DNA from: Tetranychus cinnabarinus | Lineage: Eukaryota; Arthropoda; Arachnida; Trombidiformes; Tetranychidae | Length of the DNA: 64,000 bases | NCBI GenBank assembly: GCA_022266195.1 | Contig: WHVY01000009.1 | Coordinates: 1,550,001 to 1,614,000, forward strand | Reading direction: 5' to 3' | Part shown: positions 1 to 9,302 of the stretch, piece by piece | Position numbering within the stretch: the first letter of the stretch is position 1 | Layout of the letters: every line of letters begins with the position of its first letter | Program-made: the position numbers and the translations under genes | The notes under the pieces: generated by a model | What the model was told of the DNA's origin: nothing | The model's input: only the letters and a program-made list of their open reading frames with translations | Databases searched by the model: none

Positions 1-249
1 TCTTAACACTCCATACAGTATTTCCTTGAGTTTGTGCCCTTTTGGAATACTGACATCTATGTGAACTAGAGGGGAAAATAATTGAATTTTGCAGTTTAAC
101 AATTAGTCCGATTTAGTGATTCCCCTTGATCCTTTCTACCAAAGAGTTATGCAGCAAGAGAAACCGTTGAAGCAAATTTTGTAAAGTTAAGAAAAAAGTT
201 AATTTGGTCATACCTAGATGACACTAGGAGAAGATCAGCATCAATTTCA
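1..249. repeat. Duplicated 5' flank of an array gene lying left of the window
   Basis: Positions 1-170 match the segment upstream of the gene ending at 6067 (about 6190-6345). Shared stretches include ATTTCCTTGAGT, a GCTGACATCT/ACTGACATCT block, the AGGGGAAAATAATT run and TAGTGATTCCCC. This is the upstream flank of an array unit on the minus strand, so another copy probably lies just left of position 1. No ORF is seen here. Confidence 0.5.
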
Positions 250-710
250 ATGATTTCAATCAGTTTTCACTTCATGATTGCTTTTAGTCTGCACAGGCTT
301 TATATATTTTAATATTAATAATGATAATTTTTCAACTTTCAATCAGGGGTGAATCTACTGTCCATTCAGCTTATAGAAACAGTACATAGAAGACCAATGC
401 ATTTGATTATTCAACAGCCCTTCCAGCATACCAAAGAGTTGGGAGTCCGATTCAGATTGCACTATTGTAAAGAATTTTACTGTTTTCAATTTTTCCAATG
501 ACCTGAGAATGCACTTTATTCATAACTTATATTATGAAGCTTCATTAGATCACTCAAAATACCATGGTATATAAACATCAAAAACACAGAAAAATATATT
601 TCATTTAAAATTGTGAGGTTTAATTATAATTGATCAAATGAGATTGGCGATGGAATCTAGTGTTTGTCCTTTTGGTTTGTCAAAATTTTGAATAACCCAA
701 AACACTGCAC
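250..710 (-). pseudogene. Decayed N-terminal relic of an NYN array gene
   Basis: Read on the minus strand, 520-705 carries the degenerate NYN start region. The plus strand shows AACCCAAAACACTGCAC where intact copies have TCCCAAAACACAGCAC, followed by the GTGAGGTTTAATTATA and GAAGCTT.ATTAGATCACTCAAA blocks. Positions 275-480 match the first RRM-like module (the CTGCACAGGCTTTATA and AGGTGAGTCTACT blocks). Frames are destroyed by many indels and the C-terminal half is absent. It is a dead copy, not a gene. Confidence 0.7.
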
Positions 711-750
711 TAGATGTGCTAATTGTTCGGAATGTAAGATTAAATTACAG

Positions 751-770
751 TTCACATAGATGCCAGCACT
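751..770 (-). promoter_or_regulatory. Conserved upstream block, relic copy
   Basis: This is a perfect copy of the 20-bp block found upstream of the array genes (consensus CACATAGATGCCAGCACT preceded by TT). It lies about 45 bp upstream of a degenerate N-terminal relic, closer than in intact units. It has kept its sequence although the adjacent coding region has decayed. Confidence 0.3.
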
Positions 771-1894
771 AATTGTAAAATCTTTCATGATCATATACAA
801 ATCAGATACCGATTAGTCGAAATATGAATAGTTAGTAAAATTAACTTTCATTTAATTTGAAGCAAGATTTACAAAAATACAAGAAATATGAACAAATATT
901 ATAATAACGACTAAGCATATAATTTTACTTTTCTTACTTTCTTATGAATTTTATATTGCAAAATTATTTTAAATTATCTAATCAGTCATATTCAGTCATT
1001 CTAACAGACCATCTTGCAGATCAGATTGTGAGAATTCATACTTGTTCATATTCATTGTTAGTAGAGATTTTAGGTCAAATGAGTTGTGCTCAAATATCAA
1101 TCCATACGTTCAATATATTGTAAACATGGTGAATAAGAGGGAATAGATTGATTATCAATTTCAGTTGAGGCTTTAATAACTAAATGTTGTTTAACATGAT
1201 ACAATCATGGTCAATGATGTTGCCGAGTCTCGGGCAACACTTTCCACATACTGACTCAACTTCTGCAATTCTTTTCATTCATTTTTTTCTCTTTTTCTTT
1301 CGACCTTTTAGTTCCTTTTTACTTTTGACGAGAGGAAATTTTAGGCATTAAACGGGCAACTTTTGACTAATCATATTTGGCGATAATGATCTCCTTTTTA
1401 TTGATTTTAATTAAAACAAACAATATTCACCATACTAACATGAATCGTTCACTTATTCAGATTTCGAAGCAAATACATTCGCTTGATGTAAAAGTGTCGA
1501 TGATGGGGAGGTTATTCTGCTTTAATCGACAGGTTCAAGAAGAATTCAATAATTCGTCAGCTTTTGATTACATGAGCAGCTATTACGATTGAACATATGT
1601 GAGCCATTGTGTAACGACTTTCTTAGTGTTTCATAAATATTTATTAGTATTAATATAATAGCATATTGTCGTTCCATTAGGTAAAAGCATATCCATAAAA
1701 AGATGTAGATAACAATTCAAATAAAATCAAAGAGTAAAGGAAGAGTAAACTTTTCGAATAAAATTCAAGAAAACACATTCTAACTGCAATAATTTCTAGA
1801 GGAGTAAAGTTGGATACAAACCGCTAGAATGGCTCCAATTTCAGACTACTCATGGGCATTTTTTATTTATTGAATATGAGAAGATTAGAGTTAT
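771..1894. repeat. Array spacer containing an old duplicated 3' flank
   Basis: Positions about 960-1590 resemble the 3' flanks at 2990-3235 and 20210-20435. Shared blocks are TCAGTCATATTCA/TTAGCCATATTTA, CCATCTT.CA.ATCA, TTTAGGTCAA.GAGTTGT, TCAATATATT and CTTGATGTAAAAGTGT. This is the oldest of three copies. A short plus-strand ORF at 1377-1592 falls inside it and looks accidental. I see nothing identifiable in 1600-1894. Confidence 0.45.
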
Positions 1895-2010
1895 CGAAAA
1901 TGCGAGTTCGGCGTCTTAGGATCGAGCTGATACTTTAAACTGACAAGGTTTGACGATTGTTTTTCCAAATGCTTTCTGATGTAATAATTGGAAATATCAT
2001 CTAATCATTG
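1895..2010 (-). pseudogene. C-terminal relic of an NYN array gene
   Basis: The stretch from GTTCGGCGTCTTAGGATC to about 2000 aligns with the last codons and stop region of the gene at 20529-23381 (GTTCGGCGTCTTCAAGGTCC, then AGCTGATAC, ATTGGCATTCCAACTGC and TATAATTGAAGTGTCC), with many substitutions. Only the tail is left. Confidence 0.5.
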
Positions 2011-2277
2011 TTAATAATCTATAAATCGAAATCTCATGACAAAATAAGTATGTACACCAAGTTTCATCAAAATCAAACGGGGTTCGTAATATGCAGAATA
2101 GCCTTTTTAACTAATCTTGCTCCCTTTTTAAAGGGTATATAAATGAATGGTTTACTGTAATCAATATCAGAAAAGCATTTGGTAAATTTAATAAACAACT
2201 TATTTATGGAACCATTTCACTTCTCTTGATCACTTTTAAAGATTTTCAAAATGCAAATGAATATGCAAAGCCATAGC

Positions 2278-2520
2278 ACTTCTTCAAAACCCTATGAAGG
2301 TCGCGTCAGACCTAGTACATATTGTTCACCGCTTTGAATACTATAAGAAAAGTTCAAAAATAATCATCCAAATGTGCGGTTTTAGATTTTCCATCTATTA
2401 CATCTAATACATCACACTTTTTTTACTATGTAACTGAATATTAAATGCCGTGGCGTTTCTTCAAAACCCTATGCAGGTCGCTGCAGATCCAGTACATGTT
2501 GTTCAGCGCCCTGAATACTA
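2278..2520. repeat. Pair of about 65-bp direct repeats
   Basis: Positions 2278-2342 and 2456-2520 share TTCTTCAAAACCCTATG, then .AGGTCGC, AGTACAT.TTGTTCA.CGC and TGAATACTA, with about 80-85% identity. The 113-bp spacer has no recognisable content. The unit does not resemble the NYN genes or their flanks. It could be two fragments of a dispersed repeat. Confidence 0.5.
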
Positions 2521-2549
2521 TGTAGATATATAGTACCGATATAGTAGTA

Positions 2550-2865
2550 CGATACTGTTCGATTGAATGAGTCTGTTTCATCTCAACACTCACTAATAAC
2601 TTACGATACTATTACTTATGTTACTTTCGATATCATTTTATAAAACAAGCAATAATTGGTATTAACTCTGGAAATAAAAATACTAAATGAAGTTAAGAGA
2701 GTGAAATCAAATGAAAGGTAGTTTTACATCAGGTAATTTTTATATTAGAATTATTAAATATTCAATAGAATAAAGTTTGTTCAATTTTATACGGATTGTT
2801 ACCCATATCGTGAAAGATTAAGTTTAGGGAAAGTTATTAACCTTATGGAACACCATTAACCAGAA
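2550..2865 (+). repeat. Inverted copy of an array 3' flank
   Basis: This segment is the reverse complement of about 9040-9315, the 3' flank of the gene at 9303-12041 including its last two codons and stop. Matching landmarks are GTTCGATTGAATGAGTCTG, the TCTGGAAATAAAAATAC block, GAAAGGTAGTTTTACATCAG and CATATCGTGAAAGATTAAG. It is the only inverted piece of array sequence I found, so an inversion or fold-back duplication occurred here. Confidence 0.75.
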
Positions 2866-3556
2866 AACCCCTTCAATTTATGACATAAAAAAGCTATGAG
2901 TTATCTTTATTTGTTCAAACCAAATGGATCACGGTGTAAATAATGTTTAAATTTCTTACATTTGTTTTAATTTTTTATTACAAAATTATTTTGGAGTACC
3001 TAATTAGCCATATTTATTCATTGTTACTCCAACTGACCATCTTTCATATCAAACTGAGGTGTAAAGTTTTTAGGTCAATGAGTTGTAAAGAGAAAATGTT
3101 AATCTAGTGTTCAATATATTCAAGTTCAATATTCAGATTTCAATATTCGCTTGATGTGCAAGTCTTGATGAAGTCAAGGTTATTCTGATTCAACCAAATA
3201 GATGGGTTCAAGATGAATGATAGTTTTGTATAATTTAATTTTTAATTTTCCAACTTGATATTCTTAAGCTTGAAAATATTCTGTAATTGCTTGTCTAAAG
3301 CTTTCGTAGGGTATTTCATAAGGTCTCCATAAATTGAACTTATGTGAGTAACAGACCGGATCAAAGAAAATTTATTCAAATTAAGTTACTATATCATAGT
3401 GCATAGCAAAGTAGAATTGGATTGCAGTTGGTAACTTCGGTATGAATAAAGTATCGTAAATGAAGTTCGGCGTCTTCAAGGTCCAGCTGATACATGTAAC
3501 TCACAATATTTGCTGATTGGCATCCCAACTGCTTTTCTGTAATTATAATTGAAGTG
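2866..3556. repeat. 3' flank of the 3557-6067 gene, shared with the 20529 gene
   Basis: Positions about 2940-3300 match 20150-20490 nearly base for base (CCTAATTAGCCATATTTATTC, the TCATATCAAAC.GAGGTG block and GTCAAGGTTATTCTGATTC). Positions 3430-3556 still carry the remaining tail codons of a 20529-like copy, now behind a stop codon. The two genes were therefore duplicated together with their downstream flanks. Confidence 0.6.
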
Positions 3557-6067
3557 TCATAATGGAACAACACTAGGGATGGAATTCACATTCGATGAAG
3601 GTGGATCTGTAGGATTAATCCATCCAAACGCTTTATAAAGTGCTGGACTCTCGTCAATTGCATTGGTAGGGCAGCTCCTTAATTGCCAATATCGACTGGT
3701 TGACATTCCAACTGCTTTCCTGTAATTATAATTGAAGTGTCCAAGTGGAAAAGGGTCAGAATTTGAATACATATTGATAGAGCTCTTTTTTGGATTCAGT
3801 AATTTATTTGCCAGCATTTCAGTAACTTTTGGTGGACTTTCTTGGGTAGAATCCATTACAACACTAACATTGAAATCATCTTCATCATTTTCGTGTAACA
3901 TTTTGAACTTAATCTGGTCAATTCTAGTTTTAGCTTTGTTTCCTTTCTCTAAATCCTCAACTCCAACCCAAATTTTATCTTCAAATTCAATGCAAACTGG
4001 ACAGTCCATTTGTATCAAATTCAATTTGATAATTGAGACCATTCCAGATGTGAATTGGGATTCAGAATTGGTTGTAATAACGAATAAGTATTGTATTTTC
4101 TTTCTGATTTCTCCATCTAATAAATCGATATTTGGTGTCGATTTAGTTGTCGATGAATTTAAATGTAGTCTATCCACCAGACTTTTGTTTTGTATTATTT
4201 TCTCGAGAACTTTTCGTTTGTCGTTAATGATATAATACTCGAAGATTTCGGCACATGGTAACTGCTGTTTTTTGACTTCACTTGCTCTATAATACGTTCT
4301 AAAATAGGGAAATGCAGCGAGTGTTAAATTTTTGATGAAATGATGAGCAGCGAATGCTTCATACCATGTATTGAATATCAATGTAGCTTCATCATATGAT
4401 GCTGTGGCAGCGAGAGGAATAACTTTGCTTAAATGCACTAAAATTTTAACGATTTGTTCGAGTGATAATTTAACCCAAGACGGCCAATCACGAAAATTAC
4501 ATTCGATAGTTATGTGGAAAACCGCTGCATTACACTCTTGTTCTTCCATTCGTAGATAACTTATCCGTTCTATGATTTGCGGTTTAGCGATTGGCTTCGT
4601 ACTTTCTAACTGGGCCGAAAGAAATGCTAAATCATAAGCATCGCCAGCTAAATCATGTAAATTGACAGATTCCAAAAGTTCATTGGAAGGCTTAGCCATT
4701 GAAACATCATTGAGGTACTTGAGATCAGCTAAAAATTTAAGTACTATTTTCTTTGAACCTTCACAGCTTAGTTCATCAGGAAAACCAATCCAAAACTCAT
4801 CTAGAACTGGTTTGATAAAAATACATTCACGATATCCTAAAATCTTTTTGCACATTTCCTTGAACTCGATGTGAATCTGGTCATTAACTTTTACCACAAG
4901 ACAGTGTATGTCAAGTTCACTGTTTAAACACCAAGGAATCTCATGCACATATCGATTCATATTCTTAGTAAATTTTTCGTTAAGATCCTCTGCGTTTATG
5001 GGTTCTAAAGGTTTGAAATATCGTGACCGCTTTTCTGTAAAAGCATGATAAGCAGAAACAGAGTCGAAATGAGCACAATAAAGATTTCCATCAAACATAA
5101 CCTTTTTCGCACCCAAATCGTATAACTTCTCAAACAGATCATAAAGTAACTCCCATTTGGTTGGTTCATATTGCAGCTGATAAGCCCAAATACATTGACT
5201 GCCTGATTGTTCAGTACATGTAATACAAAATTTTATAATTTTGCTATTATCGGCTACATTATAATTTCTCATCTTGATGAATGTCAATTGTTCAACTACC
5301 TTATTGCTTTTAACCTCCATAGCCGTATTAGGCTCAACACATTTTAATATTTCAGTTAGAGGCGAGTCTAATAGCAATTCAGCCTTTAAAAAGTGTCCAT
5401 GGAACTGCGATCCATTCAATTGTTCAATGGCCTTTTCAGCATTCCACAAAGTAGGAAATCCAATACAGATTGAGTCATCAAATAAAATCGCACTCTTTTG
5501 GATACTTTCAGCAATCTGGTTATTCAAAGTATCCATAACAAAGTTGATGGCCATAGTTAGAGGATTGTTTTTGATTGAAATGAAGTACATTGGTTCACCA
5601 GTTGATTTGATCGACTCTAATACACCATTATTTACCTTGAATGTGTAGTCAGATATCTGATCAATTTCACGTGAACATGAATTTGCTAGTCTAATAAGAT
5701 GAATGGATACATTATGAAGCTTCTTTAGATCACTCAAAGCATCATAATAATCATCATTACCATTGAACAATATAATTGTACAATCTTGTCCAGCAACTGC
5801 AACGAATTTTCTCATCAAATCCAATATTTTATCACCAGTTGAATGAAAATCGTAAGCTTGGACAATATCAACACCCAGATCTATTAATGACTTGGCAACA
5901 TTTTTCGGTAAGCTTTTAATTTCACAGGCACAAAAGAAAAATATTTCATTTAAATTGTGAGGTTTAATTATAGTTGATCGAATCTGATTGACGAGTGATT
6001 TAGCTGATCCTCTTCTTGGCTGTCTACCATTTTGAATATCCCAAAACACAGCACAAGGTTTAGCCAT
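3557..6067 (-). CDS. NYN-domain, RRM-like repeat protein (array copy A), NYN site altered
   Basis: MARF1/limkain-b1-like protein of 836 residues in one exon. NYN domain is about 1-150: FWDIQN at 8-13 is kept, but the loop reading SGDADYY in better copies is NGNDDYY, so a conserved Asp became Asn. Residues 14-23 (GRQPRRGSAK) look like a local, compensated frameshift of VGVPRGQSAN. The RRM-like modules follow, but SQCI runs straight into WAYQLQY. About 140 residues (the end of module 2 and the linker) are missing in frame compared with the 20529 gene. The tail is chimeric: one complete PLGHFNYNYRKAVGM tail is followed by a second tail that stops at VVPL, where GGA became TGA. The start is the conserved MAKPC methionine. 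Probable role is RNA binding; nuclease activity is doubtful. Confidence 0.75.
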   Translation of the reverse strand: MAKPCAVFWDIQNGRQPRRGSAKSLVNQIRSTIIKPHNLNEIFFFCACEIKSLPKNVAKSLIDLGVDIVQAYDFHSTGDKILDLMRKFVAVAGQDCTIILFNGNDDYYDALSDLKKLHNVSIHLIRLANSCSREIDQISDYTFKVNNGVLESIKSTGEPMYFISIKNNPLTMAINFVMDTLNNQIAESIQKSAILFDDSICIGFPTLWNAEKAIEQLNGSQFHGHFLKAELLLDSPLTEILKCVEPNTAMEVKSNKVVEQLTFIKMRNYNVADNSKIIKFCITCTEQSGSQCIWAYQLQYEPTKWELLYDLFEKLYDLGAKKVMFDGNLYCAHFDSVSAYHAFTEKRSRYFKPLEPINAEDLNEKFTKNMNRYVHEIPWCLNSELDIHCLVVKVNDQIHIEFKEMCKKILGYRECIFIKPVLDEFWIGFPDELSCEGSKKIVLKFLADLKYLNDVSMAKPSNELLESVNLHDLAGDAYDLAFLSAQLESTKPIAKPQIIERISYLRMEEQECNAAVFHITIECNFRDWPSWVKLSLEQIVKILVHLSKVIPLAATASYDEATLIFNTWYEAFAAHHFIKNLTLAAFPYFRTYYRASEVKKQQLPCAEIFEYYIINDKRKVLEKIIQNKSLVDRLHLNSSTTKSTPNIDLLDGEIRKKIQYLFVITTNSESQFTSGMVSIIKLNLIQMDCPVCIEFEDKIWVGVEDLEKGNKAKTRIDQIKFKMLHENDEDDFNVSVVMDSTQESPPKVTEMLANKLLNPKKSSINMYSNSDPFPLGHFNYNYRKAVGMSTSRYWQLRSCPTNAIDESPALYKAFGWINPTDPPSSNVNSIPSVVPL

Positions 6068-7217
6068 TTTAACTTAAAACACTTGAACCATAAAAATTGT
6101 TATGTTTGTTCTCATTCAATTAGCTTCATTGGCTTGAATGAAGAGGCATCTATTGAAAAATAACTTTATCGTAGCATCTAATCATCTACAGGATTTCCTT
6201 GAGTTGTTTTCCTTCTTGGAAAGCTGACATCTGTGTGAGCTACAGGGGGAAATAATTAATTTTTGCCTTTAAACAATTACAGTCCAGTTTAGTGATCCCC
6301 CTTTAGCCTTTCTACCCATTTTTTCATGGGAGAAACGCAAGAAAATACTGTTACAGTTATTATGATAAATGCAATCTTTAGCTATGGGTGAGTCATGTAT
6401 CATTGAGTTATAATAACTGCAAGTTTTGTAATGAGCAATCGTTACTCTGAAATCATAATATTAGTTCATATAATTTATACTAAGTTCTTGAATTCAAATT
6501 TAGCTTTTGCTTTTACTACTTGTAGTATATGAAAATATCGCGAAAATTTTTGTGAGCTACCACAGTATCCACAAAGTTGAAGAAAAGTGGAGGAATTGTT
6601 GCTCTTTCCCGGGCGGTGAATATTCACCATTTCTGACAATTTATTGTAAATGAGTGATTAAATTTTTCTATTTGCGAGAGATTCCCTGATAGAATGTAAG
6701 TTTATGTTTTTTCACAGAAGACAGGCTTGGAATGTTAGTTTTGATGGGGGAACTTATACATTGTCTTCATCCAATGGTTAACAGTTGATGTACCTGTGTC
6801 TAAAAATATATCAATGAATGGGAAAATTGAATGAATCAAATGAATCAAAATTTGATATAATCCGATTTTTAGAAACTACGATGGATAAAAAATATATTTT
6901 TTTCAATATTAAATAAGTTTATACTTGTAATTTTTTCTTGCACTTGTAGTCGAATCTTTATTATTGCATTATACATACATGCAGTTCGATATTGTTAATT
7001 TTTTATCAATATTATTGATGGTGACACTTCAAGCATTGTTGCAGAGGGGATTACTGTCGGTTATACTCATCTACTGACTTTTGAATGCAACCTTTTAAAC
7101 TCTGAATAACAAATTACTTTTTGACGAATCCTTCATGTTCCTTCCGGACTGATTTGAAATCATTGATAAGCCAGTAATTTATATTAGAAGTATACAAAAT
7201 TTCAGATTGTTTATTTA
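6068..7217. repeat. Duplicated spacer between array units
   Basis: Positions 6068-6190 are the 5' flank, matching that of the 20529 gene (TGAAGAGGCAT, then AACTTTATCGTAGCATCTAATCATCT). Positions 6360-7200 match the spacers at 12770-13160 and 23510-24110: AGCTATGGGTGAGTCATGTA, CACAGTATCCACAA, a GCGAGAGA block and ACAGAAGACAGGC. The CACATAGATGCCAGCACT block is not seen here. No gene is found. Confidence 0.6.
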
Positions 7218-7600
7218 TTAATACAACGCGTTTTCAATCCAAGTTATGCCAAATATGTTTACTTTAACTCTTTCTCTAAATTTTTTATGGCTCTGGTAAC
7301 CTATCCAAATATGGATTAGGCTGTTATAATTGCTTATAACCAGGAAATGAATAAAGTAAAAGAAGTAAACTTGAAAACGTTTCGCATGAGCATAATTATT
7401 GCACGAAGGTTTACTATCTTGAGCTGGATTAACCATTTTGCAGGGTTGTAGTAAATTAATTGAAGCCATTTTTGTTTGAATAATTTTCTTAAGTACCTTT
7501 CGTTTATCATTAATGATATAATACTCAGATGTGGTGAACCATTCATTAGCTGATTACTCCATCTGTTAATGCTGCTTTTGAGAGGTTTCACTGCACATTA
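7218..7600 (-). pseudogene. Relic similar to the C-terminal part of the 24156-27215 gene
   Basis: The plus strand contains TGGTGAACCATTCATTAGCTG, TTTCGTTTATCATTAATGAT and a TTGAGCTGGATTAACCATTTT block. These align with about 24700-24840 of the 24156 gene (the NEWFTASEYYIINDQRK region). The reading frame is lost and both ends are cut. Its position beyond the shared spacer copies the arrangement of the intact pair 20529/24156. Confidence 0.65.
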
Positions 7601-7654
7601 TTATAGTGAGTAAAGTTTACTATTCATTATCACTCTCTAAACTCACACCTGTAC

Positions 7655-8750
7655 TCGATAACGAATGCACTGATGTTCATTCCAACTGCTTTTCTGTAAT
7701 TGTAATCGAGGTGTCCTAATGGCACAGCGCTAGGGATGAGATATGGATTCGATGAATGTGGTTTTATTGGATTCATCAATTTATTTGCCAACATTTTAGC
7801 AACTTCTGTTAGACTACTCGAGGGCTAATTGCATTGTAACTCCAGCTTCAAAATCATCTTCATCCTTTTCATGTAACAATTTGAACTTAATCTGCTCGAT
7901 TCTAGCTTTTGCTTTGTTTCCTTTCTCTAGAGCATCAACTCCAACCCAAATTACATCTTCAAATTCAATGCAAGCTGGACAGTCCATCGATACCAAATTT
8001 TTATTATTGATATCACACCAGATGTAAATTTAAAATCAGAATCAATTGTTATAGTGAATAAATATTGTAGTTTCTTTGCGGCTTCTCCATCTAATACATC
8101 GATATCTGATGTCGATTCAACTTTCAATGAGTAACAATGTATTCTATCTACAAGAATTTCATTCCGTATTATTTTATCGCGAGCTCTTCGTTTGTCGTTG
8201 ATGACATATTACTGGAGAAGCTGGCAAATATTTGCTGCTCCTGTTGGACTTCACTTGTCCCATTAAATTCCTCAGAATAGGGAACTTCATAAATTGTCAA
8301 CTTATTGATGAAACGACTAGCAGTGTGTGCTTCATAACGTGAATTGAATATCAAATTGACTTCATCATACGATGCTGTCGCAGCAAGTGGAATAACTTTG
8401 CTAAAATATATCAATATTTTAACAATTTGTTCGAGTGATAAACTATGCCAACCACAGCCTTTGCGAAAATTTCCATTGACAGTAATGTGGACAAGCGTTT
8501 CATTGCATTCTTGTGTTTCCGTCTGGATAAATCTTTTTTGTTCTCTGAATTTTAGTCTTGTGATTAGATCGGGAGCTAATTGACGCGAAAGAAACGCTAA
8601 ATCATAAGCATCACCAACTAAATCTTGAATATGAATCAACCTGAAGGAATGATTTTCAGGATAAAATACATCGACCATCCGTCATTGAAACAGGAACAAG
8701 GACAGAAGTTCTCCCAAGAAGTTGCCTGCTCTTCCAAATTTAAGCCTTTT
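7655..8750 (-). pseudogene. Chimeric, truncated NYN-array pseudogene (C-terminal half)
   Basis: Open stretches at 7814-7996 and 8169-8678 encode the conserved DLVGDAYDLAFLS module, RRM-like module 5 (FSKVIPLAATASYDE), part of the INDKRK region and module 6 (DCPACIEFEDVIWVGVDALEKGNKAKARI). Frameshifts separate them. At about 8660-8675 the sequence jumps to a fragment resembling module 2 of the 16447 gene (CATCGACCATCC, then GGACAGAAGTT and TTGCCTGCTCTTC), in another frame. The N-terminal NYN half is absent. It was built by deletion or recombination between two different array copies. Confidence 0.8.
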
Positions 8751-9302
8751 TGTAGTTTGCACAGATTTAATCTAATTGGTTTGGTCTGGTTAGGTTAGGT
8801 TCGAAATGCTTTTTCTTGTATGAATTCTCGCTTTTGCTTTTTGTTGTGCAAAATTAAACAAAATTCAGTGTCATCTAAACTAATCAAAATAATTTTGTTC
8901 TGTGATTGAAATTGAATAAAATTGATAGCAAAAAAACTAAAATGTTGAAATTCTTGTTGATCTTTGTCAGGTTCGTCGCACTGCATTAAAATGACGATTT
9001 ATGACACGATCGTAGTCACAATTTACTGATAGTTGTATTAGTTGTATGGTGTTCCATAAGGTTAATAACTTCCCCTAAACTGAATCTTTCACGATATGGG
9101 TAACAATCCGTATAAAATTGAACAAAATTTATTCTATTGAATATTTAATAATTCTAATATAAAAATTACCTGATGTAAAACTACCTTTCATTTGATTTCA
9201 CTCTCTTAACTTCATTTAGTATTTTTATTTCCAGAGTTAATATCAGATATTGCTTGTATGATATCGATAGTATTAGTGTGTGTTAAGATGAAACAGACTC
9301 AT
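8751..9302. repeat. Array spacer and 3' flank of the 9303 gene
   Basis: Positions 8751-8960 match 34185-34330 (a GGTTTGGTC/GGCTTGGTC block, GAAATGCTTTTT/GAAGTGCTTTTT, TTTTGCTTT.TG). Positions 9040-9302 are the 3' flank found in inverted form at 2550-2865. TTTATT at 9128-9133 (AATAAA on the minus strand) is a possible poly(A) signal, about 170 bp past the stop. No gene is seen. Confidence 0.5.

Noticed and set aside
1377..1592. 71-codon plus-strand ORF
   Set aside because: It falls in a decayed duplicated 3' flank whose other copies (2990-3235 and 20210-20435) do not keep the frame.
3732..4235. Plus-strand ORF over the module 6/tail region, with similar antisense ORFs in almost every copy (for example 14009-14425, 35264-35629, 39298-39705)
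   Set aside because: They lie opposite the most conserved coding part and are similar only because the sense strand is. They show no domain and no independent start context.
8785..8800. GGTTAGGTTAGGTT, resembling the arthropod TTAGG telomere repeat
   Set aside because: Only two units, within a spacer that is homologous to 34190 without the repeat. It gives no usable evidence for a telomere or for taxonomy.
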